NCBI RefSeq assembly: GCF_019754945.1 | Contig: NZ_JAEUWU010000003.1 | Span: 62,001-126,000 of the forward strand | DNA: 64,000 nt | DNA from: Corynebacterium pseudokroppenstedtii | GTDB lineage: Bacteria > Actinomycetota > Actinomycetes > Mycobacteriales > Mycobacteriaceae | Reading direction: 5' to 3' | Shown here: piece after piece, positions 24,333 to 33,020 of the stretch | Position numbering within the stretch: the first letter of the stretch is position 1 | How the letters are laid out: every line of letters starts with the position of its first letter | The notes under the pieces: generated by a model | What the model was told of the DNA's origin: nothing | The model's database searches: none | What the model saw: the letters and a program-made list of their open reading frames with translations, nothing else | Made by a program: the position numbers and the translations under genes

Positions 24333-25007
24333 TCAGATCAGCCCCGTCGTTTCCGTTAAATACTCCAAAATTGCGCGTACGCGGCGGTTATCTTCACCCG
24401 GTTCGAGATTGAGCTTTAAGAAAATATTGGACACATGTTTCGCCACCGCAGCACCAGAAAGGAACAAATCCTGGGCTATTTCGGCATTGGACTTTCCACG
24501 TGCCATGAGTTCCATCACTTCACGTTCGCGTGCGGTGAGCAGCCGCAACCCTGATCTGCCGGATTTCATCAACGCTGTCGCAACATCCGGATCGATGACC
24601 ACTCCGCCCTGAGCCACGATGGTAATGGACTCCAGGAAGTCTTTGACTTTTCCGATCCGATCTTTCAGCAAATACCCCGTGCCCGCGCCGTGGGAGGTTC
24701 CCGGCGCGAAAAGCTCACGAGCATAAGCAGGGGCCACGTATTGAGAGAGCACCATGATGCTTAACGACGGAAAACGCTCGCGCAGCTGAAGAGCGGCTCG
24801 TAAACCGTCTTCACGCATGTCAGGAGGCATGCGCACGTCGGTGATGAGGAGGTCAGGTAATCCGTGATCATTACCGAGGCTTGTCACAGCATCGAGTAAT
24901 TCTGTGGCAGACGTCGGCTTCGCAATAACCTCATATCCGCGTTTTTCAACTAACCCTGCGACGCCTTCGCGCAACAAGGCGGAATCGTCGGCAATGACTA
25001 TTTTCAT
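24333..25007 (-). CDS. LuxR/NarL-family response regulator
   Basis: This 224-residue regulator has an N-terminal receiver domain: the acidic pair in KIVIADDSALLREG and the phospho-acceptor Asp in LLITDVRMPPDMRE near residue 57. The C-terminal HTH reads LTAREREVMELMARGKSNAE followed by IAQDLFLSGAAVAKHVSNIF. It overlaps the kinase gene by four nt (ATGA) and is its partner. The likely target is the divergent ABC transporter operon. Confidence 0.95.
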   Translation of the reverse strand: MKIVIADDSALLREGVAGLVEKRGYEVIAKPTSATELLDAVTSLGNDHGLPDLLITDVRMPPDMREDGLRAALQLRERFPSLSIMVLSQYVAPAYARELFAPGTSHGAGTGYLLKDRIGKVKDFLESITIVAQGGVVIDPDVATALMKSGRSGLRLLTAREREVMELMARGKSNAEIAQDLFLSGAAVAKHVSNIFLKLNLEPGEDNRRVRAILEYLTETTGLI

Positions 25008-25807
25008 AATGAATCCCCACCAGACGCCGTGGAAGTCATGGGTGTGGTGGATGCCGTGGAATCACTCGCAGGATATCCGCTCTGCCCACGGTTGAGCATG
25101 ACGGGAATCGACGCAATCACCGTCGTCGGCCCACCAACCGGCGAGTTCAGCTGCATGGAACCTCCGAAGGCGGCCAAGCGCTCACGCATTCCCGATAGTC
25201 CTGGGCCCAGGCGAGCCCCGCCGTCTCCCTCGTCGACAATAGAAATCCGTAAATCCTGGTCAGAGACCAAAAGGACGGTCACGGGCGCGCCGGGGGCATA
25301 CTTTGCAGCATTGGTCAGGCACTCGGCGCAGAAGAAATAGGCCGACGCCAGCACACTGGGCTGAAGATCGGGGAGTGGATGCGGACAATGCACGGCGATA
25401 TTCGGACCGTACGATTCGGCTATCTCCTGAACCGCGGCATATAAGCCCTGGTCGCGCAGTACTTGCGGATGAATACCGTGGACAGTCCGGCGAAGAGCAT
25501 GAAGCCCATCGTCAAGGTGCGAGCGCGTCTCCTCAAGGAGCCGCTGTAGCTCCGCGCTCCCATTTTCCGACTCAAGTTCGGCTTCCCCGAGCTTAAGAGA
25601 AGCAGCCACAAAATACTGCTGAGCCCCGTCGTGAAGATCGTTTTCTATGCGACGGCGCTCAACCTCGTAGGCATCGGCAATGGCCCGGCGCGACGCCGTC
25701 AGCTCATTGATGCGTTCAGCTGCCACACATTCATGCGACCGCGAATCAGCAGAGCGGTTCCGGGGCCGTAAGTGGTGCGATAATCGTTGCCAGGCTGATA
25801 ATGCCAT
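25004..25807 (-). CDS. Cytosolic histidine kinase, HisKA_3 type
   Basis: This 267-residue kinase has the HisKA_3 phospho-acceptor in VERRRIENDLHDGAQQ and a HATPase region with ECLTNAAKYA and DEGDGGARLGPGLSGMRERL. There is no membrane segment or obvious sensor domain: only about 45 residues precede the dimerisation helix. It therefore senses an internal signal or a membrane partner, perhaps the adjacent transporter. TATCAT lies seven nt before the ATG at 25807, which favours this start over the ATG nine nt upstream that lies inside the hexamer. Confidence 0.9.
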   Translation of the reverse strand: MALSAWQRLSHHLRPRNRSADSRSHECVAAERINELTASRRAIADAYEVERRRIENDLHDGAQQYFVAASLKLGEAELESENGSAELQRLLEETRSHLDDGLHALRRTVHGIHPQVLRDQGLYAAVQEIAESYGPNIAVHCPHPLPDLQPSVLASAYFFCAECLTNAAKYAPGAPVTVLLVSDQDLRISIVDEGDGGARLGPGLSGMRERLAAFGGSMQLNSPVGGPTTVIASIPVMLNRGQSGYPASDSTASTTPMTSTASGGDSL

Positions 25808-25814
25808 GTGTGCC

Positions 25815-25820
25815 ATGATA
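25815..25820 (-). promoter_or_regulatory. -10 element of the histidine kinase operon
   Basis: TATCAT, seven nt before the ATG at 25807. Confidence 0.5.
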
Positions 25821-25947
25821 GAAACTTCAACCCCGTGTGAGTAGCGGCCGCGCCCTCTCCACCAGCGATGGGGGTAGTGCTAGATCTACCACGATTCGGG
25901 CGTTAGAGCTGTGGTGAACTCGGTGGACAAACTGTGAAATAGGTGCC

Positions 25948-26676
25948 ATGAAAGATCACAACGCGCAACAGAGCCAGCGACGCTACTCTCAGTCTTCGCT
26001 GGTTGTCCACGACATCACGAAATCGTTCGCCTCGACCCCAGTTTTGACGGGTATCTCCTTGGAGATCGGCCAGGGTGAATCCGTCGCGGTGATGGGGCCG
26101 TCGGGTTCGGGCAAGTCCACTCTCTTGCATTGCATGTCCGGCGTGCTTGTTCCGGATGACGGTGAAATCCGGTACGGCGATACCGTCGTCTCAAAGCTAA
26201 ATGATGCGAAACGGTCAGCGGTTCGTTTGCGTGAATTCGGATTTGTGTTCCAAGACGGGCAGCTCCTCCCAGAGCTCACAGCGCAGGAAAACGTGGCGCT
26301 TCCAGCAATTCTTCAGGGCGTGTCTCGTAAGCGAGCCTATGCTGATGCCGACGACATGTTGAGGCGCATGGGGCTGGGGAAGCTGATCCGTCGTCGTCCA
26401 GGGAAAATGTCCGGTGGCCAGGCGCAACGCGTCGCTATCGCTCGAGCTATTGCGGCTAAACCAGCAATCATATTTGCAGATGAGCCTACGGGTGCTCTCG
26501 ACCAATCGACCGGCCATGAAGTCATGCAGCAGCTAATTGCGATCACCGAGCAGGCAGGGTCCACCTTAGTGATGGTGACTCACGATCACAGTGTCGCGAA
26601 TTGGTGTCAGCGTCGGATTGAAATCCGCGATGGCATCATCCATGACGATCGCATGTTGTCCGGGGCGGTGAGCTAA
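25948..26676 (+). CDS. ABC transporter ATP-binding protein, MacB/LolD/BceA type
   Basis: This 242-residue ATPase has Walker A in [18 protein letters not shown], the Q-loop [17 protein letters not shown], the signature [15 protein letters not shown] and Walker [25 protein letters not shown] is the form found in the macrolide/lipoprotein/bacitracin exporter group. It ends directly at the permease start (TAAATG), giving a two-gene export unit. It is divergent from the kinase-regulator pair. Confidence 0.95.
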   Translation: MKDHNAQQSQRRYSQSSLVVHDITKSFASTPVLTGISLEIGQGESVAVMGPSGSGKSTLLHCMSGVLVPDDGEIRYGDTVVSKLNDAKRSAVRLREFGFVFQDGQLLPELTAQENVALPAILQGVSRKRAYADADDMLRRMGLGKLIRRRPGKMSGGQAQRVAIARAIAAKPAIIFADEPTGALDQSTGHEVMQQLIAITEQAGSTLVMVTHDHSVANWCQRRIEIRDGIIHDDRMLSGAVS

Positions 26677-28068
26677 ATGGCTGTTTCCTTATCGACGCTC
26701 TCCCACCTGGGTGTTCAACTGCAAAAAGCATCCCATAGTGCGGGGACGGGAAATAAATGGCTCTCGGCGTTAGCGGTGTTTGCCTTTACCGTGAGCACGT
26801 GGATGGCTTTGACTGTTGCCGGCGGGACGTGGATGTTCTACGAACGCTATCGTCATCCTTCGGTGGCATCGCTCCACGAGATGAGCGATGAGTTACGGCA
26901 AACGTATGTTGGGCTCGCCGCTTTCGCCTGTGTGTTTGTTGTTCCCGCAATGATGTCACTCGTGGCGCAATCAGCTGTTTTAGGGGCTTCCGGCCGAGAA
27001 CGGCGCTTAGCAGCACTCAGGTTGCTGGGGCTATCCAACAGAGACATCACACGGCTCACCTTGGTAGAAACCAGTGCGTTGGCATTCGCCGGTTTGGTGC
27101 TTGGAACTGTGCTTTATGTCATTGCGGCACCGGCATGGTCGTTTGTTAGTTTCCAAAATACCCGCATTGGACTCTGGGAGATTCTCTTACCGTGGTGGGG
27201 CTACCCGGCTTTATGGGCAATTATCCTTGTACTGGCAGCGGTAGCTGCTGTAATCGGCCTCAAACGTGTCATGGTGTCGCCATTAGGGGTCTCGAAGAGG
27301 GACGTTCCTACGGCGCTTAAGTTCTGGCGCCTGATCCTTTTTGTCGCGATCGTTGTGATTGCCCGCGTCGCTTTATCCCACATCAAGGCTAATTCCCAAA
27401 GCTTAAGTCAGACTCTGACTGTTGTCGCCGTGATCGTGTATGTCATTGTGCTCGGTATTAACCTCGTGGTCCCATGGCTCATCCAGCTCGCAGCTCGTAT
27501 ATCAAGCGTTCTTCCTGGGAGACTCAATTTCTTGGCAACGCGCAGAGTCATGACCGACGGGCGTACCGCATGGAAGCGGACAAATGCCCTTACTTTCCTC
27601 GCACTCCTCTTGGGGTACGTCGCAGTCATGCCGAGGAACCCAGGGGATGAATTGGGTGATCCTACAATCAACCGGGACACGGTGACCGGAGCTGTCGTCA
27701 CCTATGGTGTTGGTTTACTCGTTTCGATCAGCGGGACCATGCTGAACCAGGCATCCACTGTTTTTGAAGAAGCGGAGCTTACACGCGCACTCGATTTCGT
27801 AGGCGTGCCGTCGTCACTGCATAAGAGGGTGGCGATGAAGCAGACCTTTTATCCGCTTCTCATGACCAGTGGTTTCACGTTTCTGTTTGGTCTGTACTTG
27901 GGTCGGATCTCATATGGGCGGTTTGTCGAGAATCTTTCGGCCGGTCCGCAATTAACGTGGATTATCTGTGCTTTCGTGATGAGCTTGGTTTTGTCCGTGG
28001 CCGCAGTAGTAGTTGTCGATCCACTGCGGCAAAAGCAGATTACTCAGCATGTCCGCCGGAATGATTAG
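26677..28068 (+). CDS. FtsX-like ABC transporter permease
   Basis: The 463-residue protein has about ten membrane segments. The FtsX-like element MMSLVAQSAVLGASGRERRLA followed by ALRLLGLSNRDITRLTLVE near residue 90-130 and a second half with ELTRALDFVGVPSSLHKRVAM near 365 mark the duplicated permease fold. No large extracellular domain of the BceB kind is evident. Together with the ATPase it likely exports or detoxifies a membrane-active compound such as a peptide or lipid. The nearby two-component system suggests induction by envelope stress. Confidence 0.85.
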   Translation: MAVSLSTLSHLGVQLQKASHSAGTGNKWLSALAVFAFTVSTWMALTVAGGTWMFYERYRHPSVASLHEMSDELRQTYVGLAAFACVFVVPAMMSLVAQSAVLGASGRERRLAALRLLGLSNRDITRLTLVETSALAFAGLVLGTVLYVIAAPAWSFVSFQNTRIGLWEILLPWWGYPALWAIILVLAAVAAVIGLKRVMVSPLGVSKRDVPTALKFWRLILFVAIVVIARVALSHIKANSQSLSQTLTVVAVIVYVIVLGINLVVPWLIQLAARISSVLPGRLNFLATRRVMTDGRTAWKRTNALTFLALLLGYVAVMPRNPGDELGDPTINRDTVTGAVVTYGVGLLVSISGTMLNQASTVFEEAELTRALDFVGVPSSLHKRVAMKQTFYPLLMTSGFTFLFGLYLGRISYGRFVENLSAGPQLTWIICAFVMSLVLSVAAVVVVDPLRQKQITQHVRRND

Positions 28069-28097
28069 CCGACGGCCCAGGTATCACGGCCTAGCCG

Positions 28098-29204
28098 TTA
28101 CGGAATCCTCTTTGTCCATGCGTCATTACCGAATTTGGTGGTGACCATCTCCTCTGCTTCCTTCATATCTGTGTCGGTCAGCGACGCCGGTGTTGCCCCG
28201 TACCGCGTTATGAATTCTTGGGCCATGGTGTCGATGATGGTTTCGCGGGGGACACCGGTTTGCCGTCGCAAGGGATCAACTCGCTTATTTGCCGATGCTA
28301 ACCCCTTCGACGATACCTTGACCTTCCCGATACGAAGGACATCCATCATCTTGTCGGCATCGATGTTGTAGCTCATCGTGGTGTGATGCAAAATCGCTCC
28401 ACGGCGGCGTTTCTGTGCAGCTCCACCGATTTTTCCGCCGTCGGAAGTGATGTCGTTAATGGGCACGTACCAGGCGTTGACCCCATGCTTGGCTAATGCT
28501 GCTAATACCCATTGGTCGAGGTATTCGTAGGAAGCGACGTACGAATAGCCCTGGACGAGGTCGATGGGCGCGTAGAGCGAATAAGTAATGCAGTTTCCGC
28601 CCTCCATAAACATGGCGCCGCCACCAGAGATTCGACGCACAGGAGTAATTCCGTATTTGTCGATTCCCTCTTGGTTTAATTCATTTGAATACGATTGGTA
28701 GGAGCCAAAAACGACGGCTTTATCGTCCCATTCCCAGAAACGGAGGGTGGGGCCCCGACGCCCATCGGCGACCTGGTTTAAGAGCAGTTCGTCAAAGGCG
28801 ACGTTGACCGGAGTGGGGAGCACGCCGGGGCGAAGGATTTCCCATTCGTAATCGGTGAAATCTTTGCCGCCTGAGACCGCTCGTTTCACGGTGACGGCTA
28901 TATCGTGAATGGTTAATCCTTCGAGATCGAGATTGTCGAAATGGGCTAATGCGGAATTAAGTCGCGATTCAAGTGCCTCAGTAGACGCGGAGGTTTTTGT
29001 TCCTACCAATGCAGGCCCAATTTCGTCATAGGCTTCATCCGGTTCGAGGAAGAAATCACCAGAGAGTCGTAATGATGTGATGGTGTCGTTGTCGACGGTG
29101 GTGTCAATAACAATGAGTTTCCCGCCGGGTACTTTGAGCTCAAAGTGAATAGGGCGTGCCGACGAGGGCTGAGCGTATGACGAGGGCTGAGTATCTGTTG
29201 ACAT
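28098..29204 (-). CDS. lplA: Lipoate-protein ligase with N-terminal accessory domain
   Basis: The 368-residue protein attaches lipoate to E2 and H proteins. The catalytic domain (about 125-368) has FWEWDDKAVVFGSYQS, the substrate-loop TPVRRISGGGAMFMEGGN near 190 and the lysine of GGKIGGAAQKRRRG near 260. Residues about 18-110 (PGGKLIVIDTTVD, RLSGDFFLEPDEAYDEI) match the small accessory domain that lies at the C-terminus in E. coli LplA. TATAAT lies seven nt before the ATG, so the transcript is probably leaderless. Confidence 0.88.
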   Translation of the reverse strand: MSTDTQPSSYAQPSSARPIHFELKVPGGKLIVIDTTVDNDTITSLRLSGDFFLEPDEAYDEIGPALVGTKTSASTEALESRLNSALAHFDNLDLEGLTIHDIAVTVKRAVSGGKDFTDYEWEILRPGVLPTPVNVAFDELLLNQVADGRRGPTLRFWEWDDKAVVFGSYQSYSNELNQEGIDKYGITPVRRISGGGAMFMEGGNCITYSLYAPIDLVQGYSYVASYEYLDQWVLAALAKHGVNAWYVPINDITSDGGKIGGAAQKRRRGAILHHTTMSYNIDADKMMDVLRIGKVKVSSKGLASANKRVDPLRRQTGVPRETIIDTMAQEFITRYGATPASLTDTDMKEAEEMVTTKFGNDAWTKRIP

Positions 29205-29211
29205 GCGCCCG

Positions 29212-29217
29212 ATTATA
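29212..29217 (-). promoter_or_regulatory. -10 element of lplA
   Basis: A perfect TATAAT seven nt before the ATG at 29204. Confidence 0.6.
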
Positions 29218-29304
29218 GGTGGTCTAACGAAAGCTACTTAATGATCTTGAGTTTGCCTACCCATAATGAAGATGTGCAATCTATGCGCGGTTGGCTATTT
29301 TTGC

Positions 29305-29310
29305 TAATGT
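29305..29310 (+). promoter_or_regulatory. -10 element of the first doxX gene
   Basis: TAATGT, seven nt before the ATG at 29318; it rules against the longer in-frame start at 29291. Confidence 0.5.
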
Positions 29311-29317
29311 AGTTGAT

Positions 29318-29818
29318 ATGTCAACGAAACTGGATCCTTTCTTCCGCGACGCAGGCCTGTTTATCTTCCGCCTCGTCCTTGGTTTTCTTTTTGTCATGCA
29401 CGGCTGGCAAAACGCCGTCACTAAAGGCTGGGGGAGTACCCGTGACTCCTTCGCAGCCATGAACATCCCGGCCACCGATATCGCAGCAACCCTCGCAAGC
29501 TGGGGTGAACTGATCACCGGCGTTCTCCTCATCGTGGGTCTTCTCACCCGCCTCAGCAGCCTTGTCCTCGTGATCGATATGGCTGGTGCGTTCTGGTTCG
29601 TGCACAAGGACGCCGGGCTGTGGAGCAGCGATGGCGGCTACGAATACGTCCTCGTTTTGGGCGCGTGCGCACTTCTTCTTCTCTTGACCGGTCCCGGCGT
29701 GGTCAGCGTCGATAAGCTCCTGTTTGGGCGGAAGAAGAACTCCTCCGACGCACCCGCGGCACCTGTGTCCAGCGAGATCGCTCAGCCCCGTGATGGCGTA
29801 GAACCCACCGTCGCATAA
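29318..29818 (+). CDS. DoxX family membrane protein (first of two)
   Basis: This 166-residue protein has four membrane segments in the DoxX pattern: GLFIFRLVLGFLFVMHGWQN near residue 12, AATLASWGELITGVLLIVGL near 62, and a third and fourth after it. A polar tail follows. DoxX proteins are linked to redox and thiol stress systems in mycobacteria, but this one has no SseA/SodA partner beside it. It is followed 77 nt later by a second DoxX gene. Confidence 0.88.
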   Translation: MSTKLDPFFRDAGLFIFRLVLGFLFVMHGWQNAVTKGWGSTRDSFAAMNIPATDIAATLASWGELITGVLLIVGLLTRLSSLVLVIDMAGAFWFVHKDAGLWSSDGGYEYVLVLGACALLLLLTGPGVVSVDKLLFGRKKNSSDAPAAPVSSEIAQPRDGVEPTVA

Positions 29819-29882
29819 AACGGGGTCATTATCCTCGCGATGCGCGGAAACCTATGTTTTCCGGCTAGGGGTCCAGCTCGGG

Positions 29883-29888
29883 TACGGT
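29883..29888 (+). promoter_or_regulatory. -10 element of the second doxX gene
   Basis: TACGGT; the ATG at 29896 is seven nt after it, whereas the ATG at 29890 is only one nt away, so 29896 is preferred. Confidence 0.5.
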
Positions 29889-29895
29889 CATGTTT

Positions 29896-30306
29896 ATGAA
29901 TAAACCGGAGGTTCGTGACGCAGCACTTCTCTTGCTGCGCATTGTCGTCGGTTTGATCTTCATTGCTCACGGCTGGGATAAAGCAATGATGACCGGCTTA
30001 TCCGCGACCGGGGGACAATTTGATCAGCTGGGGATCCCTCAGCCAGAGCTCATCGCTGCTCTGGTCTCATTCGTCGAAATGATCGGCGGCGCCATGATCT
30101 TTGTGGGGATCCTGGCACCCGCTGCCTCCGTTGTCCTCATCATGGACATGGTCGGTGCACTCTGGTTTGTCCATCTTCATCGAGGCTTCTTTGTTGCACA
30201 TGGTGGAGTGGAATTCGTTGCTCTCCTCGTCGTTACCCTCATAGTGATCGCCATTTTTGGTGCTGGTAGGGCTAGCCTCGATTACTTCTTTCAGCGACGA
30301 TCCTGA
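29896..30306 (+). CDS. DoxX family membrane protein (second of two)
   Basis: This 136-residue protein has four membrane segments and the same landmarks as its neighbour: ALLLLRIVVGLIFIAHGWDK, LIAALVSFVEMIGGAMIFVG and MDMVGALWFVHLHRG. It lacks the C-terminal polar tail of the first copy. The two are diverged paralogues with separate apparent promoters. Function not evident. Confidence 0.88.
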   Translation: MNKPEVRDAALLLLRIVVGLIFIAHGWDKAMMTGLSATGGQFDQLGIPQPELIAALVSFVEMIGGAMIFVGILAPAASVVLIMDMVGALWFVHLHRGFFVAHGGVEFVALLVVTLIVIAIFGAGRASLDYFFQRRS

Positions 30307-30392
30307 CGATTCTGGGGTGGCTGCCGTGGAACGGCCGTTCTGTGGTGATGGCCCTGAGGTGACGGTGTGGTCGGCATGATGAAAGGGGAATT

Positions 30393-31202
30393 ATGGAGTG
30401 CAATGAGGTGCGTCAAGCGCTGTCAGCACGCATAGACGGTGAACGGTCCCGTGCAACCTGGGACGACGACGTAATTGACGCCCACTTGGCGAAATGCCAA
30501 GACTGCCAAAACTGGTACACACAAGCATTAACTCTAGGGCGCACCTTGCGGGTCGCTCCCGCTGATGACTCCGAATCCATCCCCGATTTTTCCGAGTCCC
30601 TCGTCCAATCCTTACCGGAAGATCAACTGCCACGCCGTCGTTCATGGCGGGTCATTTCTCTATCATTATCCCGGATCGTCCTTGTTGTTCTTGGTCTCAT
30701 TTATGTCGGTTGGGCCATATATTTGTTGAGCCACTCGACGATGCTCACCGGCAGTACGGTTCCCTCGGGCGGCGACTCCGATGGCGCAGTGGGGGATTCC
30801 CATGACCCGGATGTCGCACGTTTATTTATCGACGCCGCCGCCATGCGTTTGTCCCTCGGATTTTCGCTCTTTTGGTGTGCGTGGCGTCCACGAATGACCG
30901 CTGGAATGATTCCCCTCTTCGGTGCCTTATGGGCCTTTACCGCGGGTTTCGCTTCCAGGGACATTGTCCTCGGGCTTGCCACACCTCAGCAATTGATGGG
31001 ATTAGTTCTCTTCATTGTGACCGTTCTTGTCATGGTGTGGTGTTGGTTCAGTCACTTCGGAGTCAGTGCCGGCGACGTGACCGGCTCCCTGAAATCATTT
31101 AGCGCCCGGCCGGTTAAGTCCACGTTTTCCGATGCCAGAGAAACGGCCCGTCTGATTGACGAGGCCAATGACGACGTCCACCGTCACGTAGGGGATCAGT
31201 AG
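30393..31202 (+). CDS. zf-HC2 (anti-sigma-like) membrane protein
   Basis: The 269-residue protein begins MECNEVRQALSARIDGE and has the zinc anti-sigma motif HLAKCQDC near residue 32, then four or five membrane segments. This is the layout of membrane-bound ZAS-type anti-sigma factors, which hold an ECF sigma factor until a signal releases it. No sigma factor gene is adjacent, which is unusual for such a pair. The ATG follows GAAAGGGGAATT. It is convergent with pmt. Confidence 0.75.
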   Translation: MECNEVRQALSARIDGERSRATWDDDVIDAHLAKCQDCQNWYTQALTLGRTLRVAPADDSESIPDFSESLVQSLPEDQLPRRRSWRVISLSLSRIVLVVLGLIYVGWAIYLLSHSTMLTGSTVPSGGDSDGAVGDSHDPDVARLFIDAAAMRLSLGFSLFWCAWRPRMTAGMIPLFGALWAFTAGFASRDIVLGLATPQQLMGLVLFIVTVLVMVWCWFSHFGVSAGDVTGSLKSFSARPVKSTFSDARETARLIDEANDDVHRHVGDQ

Positions 31203-31282
31203 CCCACGTAACAACGGTTAGGGCTCTTGCCCGCGCCGGGGCTTTTCCTGTGCCGGAGCTTTGCCCGCGCCGGGGGAGTGGT

Positions 31283-32983
31283 TTATTTCCAGCTCGGAAG
31301 CCACATATGGGCCTCCCACTCCGAACCAGACAAGGGCATGGCCACCATAAGTGGCAGGAAGTAAATAAACATCGCGACCACCGCACCCAGGTACAGGCAC
31401 GCCAGGATGGATCCGGTGTCATTGATCCACAGCGATTTCACACGTGCCCAGCGGGAGGACGAGGCAGCGCGCATCGCCACACTTCCCGATGCCCCTACCG
31501 CACGCGGTCGAACACGCGACGAATCCGCGTTTGCTGCGGCGTCAGACTGTGCACCAGACCGACGTCGGCTAGAAACCCCTTGCCGACGCCGTGACAGGTA
31601 GCCCCCAAGATGCTTGCCCAAAGCGCGGTTCCTCAAGCGCGAATCCGCAATGGACCACGAATACAGCTGCCCCAAGCACAGAGCGATCGCCATGATAAGG
31701 AACGGGATCATGTTCGTCGCATAGAAGAAATACATCTGTCGGTCGACGTCGGTGAGCCACGGCAGGAACCCGGCCGCATAGCCGACAACCGGCACAGCCC
31801 AGCGTCGATCTTTACCCACGATCCAGCACCATGTTGCCCAGGCGATGACAGGAACCGATATCCACCAAATAATGGGCGTGCCAAAGAGCATTTGCGCGTA
31901 GTGCGTGCCGTCGTCATGAACCGAGTCGTAGTAGATCATGGGCCGTGTAGAGGCCAACCAGGACCACGGCTTGGATTCCCATGGATGATAATGCCCATTG
32001 GAGTTGGTCAGTGTTGCATGGAACTGGAGTACTTGCTGTTGGTAATACAGCCAGTTACTCAACGGTGAGGGGACGTGTTTCAGTATGCTTCCATCTTCAA
32101 TAAGCCCGGATTCTTTAGCATGCCTGTAGACACTGTTTTCATCGGCAAACCATGCGCGCCACGACAACATGTAGACCGCTAAAGGAAGAATAGCCAGCGA
32201 CGCAATCGCGGGGAAGGTATCTCGACGTAGCGTGCCCACCACAGGGCGTTGTACACCGAAGCGGCGTCGTCGGGCTAAATCTGCCATGACCGACAGCAAT
32301 CCGAAGAAGAAAATGTAAAAGAGGCCTGACCATTTCACTCCGGTCGCCAAACCAATGCTGATTCCGGCGGCGAATCGCCACCACCGATATCCCATGCGCG
32401 GTCCCCAGGGGGAATCCGTCATCCGGCCTTCATGACGGACTTTTTTCATCCGGTCCTGCATCTGTTGGGCATCGCGCACCAACAGATATGCCGCCGCCAC
32501 CACAAATAAACACTGGAAAACGTCCAGCATGGCCGTGCGTTGCGTGACCAGCAGAACGCCGTCGCAAATGGCGATAATGCCCGCCATGCAGGCGATCATG
32601 GTGGAGTCCGCCAAGCGCTTTACGATGCCCATAATCAGCAGGATGATGATGACGCCGCAGGTCGCGGAGGCTGCCCGCCACCCAAACGCGTTGTAGCCAA
32701 AGAGCCACTCGGAAATCATTTCGATCTGTTTGCCCACGGGCGGGTGCACCACTAAGCCGTACGCGGGATTATCTTCAATCCCGCCAACGAAAGGATTACT
32801 CCACGATCTCACCATTTGCCACGCTTGTGGCGCGTAGTGCTTTTCGTCGAAAACCGGGGCACCTTTATCCGTCGGCGAGCTCAAACCGATAAACCGTGTC
32901 AAAAAGGCCACAATGCCCATCACGATTTGGGCCCACCGGTAGGGCGAAATGAGAGGTGTCGGCGAAGAATTCCGGGCAGTCAC
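31283..32983 (-). CDS. pmt: Protein O-mannosyltransferase (Pmt)
   Basis: This 566-residue GT39 enzyme transfers mannose from polyprenyl-phosphate-mannose to Thr/Ser of exported proteins. The first external loop carries the catalytic acidic pair region PVFDEKHYAPQAW near residue 44 and VVHPPVGKQIEMISEWLFG near 77. About eleven membrane segments follow. A basic, Ser-rich cytosolic insertion near 470-530 precedes the last segment. The GTG start at 32983 has CATACT seven nt upstream. It is divergent from rsmI, as in other actinobacteria. Confidence 0.93.
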   Translation of the reverse strand: MTARNSSPTPLISPYRWAQIVMGIVAFLTRFIGLSSPTDKGAPVFDEKHYAPQAWQMVRSWSNPFVGGIEDNPAYGLVVHPPVGKQIEMISEWLFGYNAFGWRAASATCGVIIILLIMGIVKRLADSTMIACMAGIIAICDGVLLVTQRTAMLDVFQCLFVVAAAYLLVRDAQQMQDRMKKVRHEGRMTDSPWGPRMGYRWWRFAAGISIGLATGVKWSGLFYIFFFGLLSVMADLARRRRFGVQRPVVGTLRRDTFPAIASLAILPLAVYMLSWRAWFADENSVYRHAKESGLIEDGSILKHVPSPLSNWLYYQQQVLQFHATLTNSNGHYHPWESKPWSWLASTRPMIYYDSVHDDGTHYAQMLFGTPIIWWISVPVIAWATWCWIVGKDRRWAVPVVGYAAGFLPWLTDVDRQMYFFYATNMIPFLIMAIALCLGQLYSWSIADSRLRNRALGKHLGGYLSRRRQGVSSRRRSGAQSDAAANADSSRVRPRAVGASGSVAMRAASSSRWARVKSLWINDTGSILACLYLGAVVAMFIYFLPLMVAMPLSGSEWEAHMWLPSWK

Positions 32984-33020
32984 GCAAATTAGTATGCCAG
33001 CCGTATGGGAAGCTAGACAT

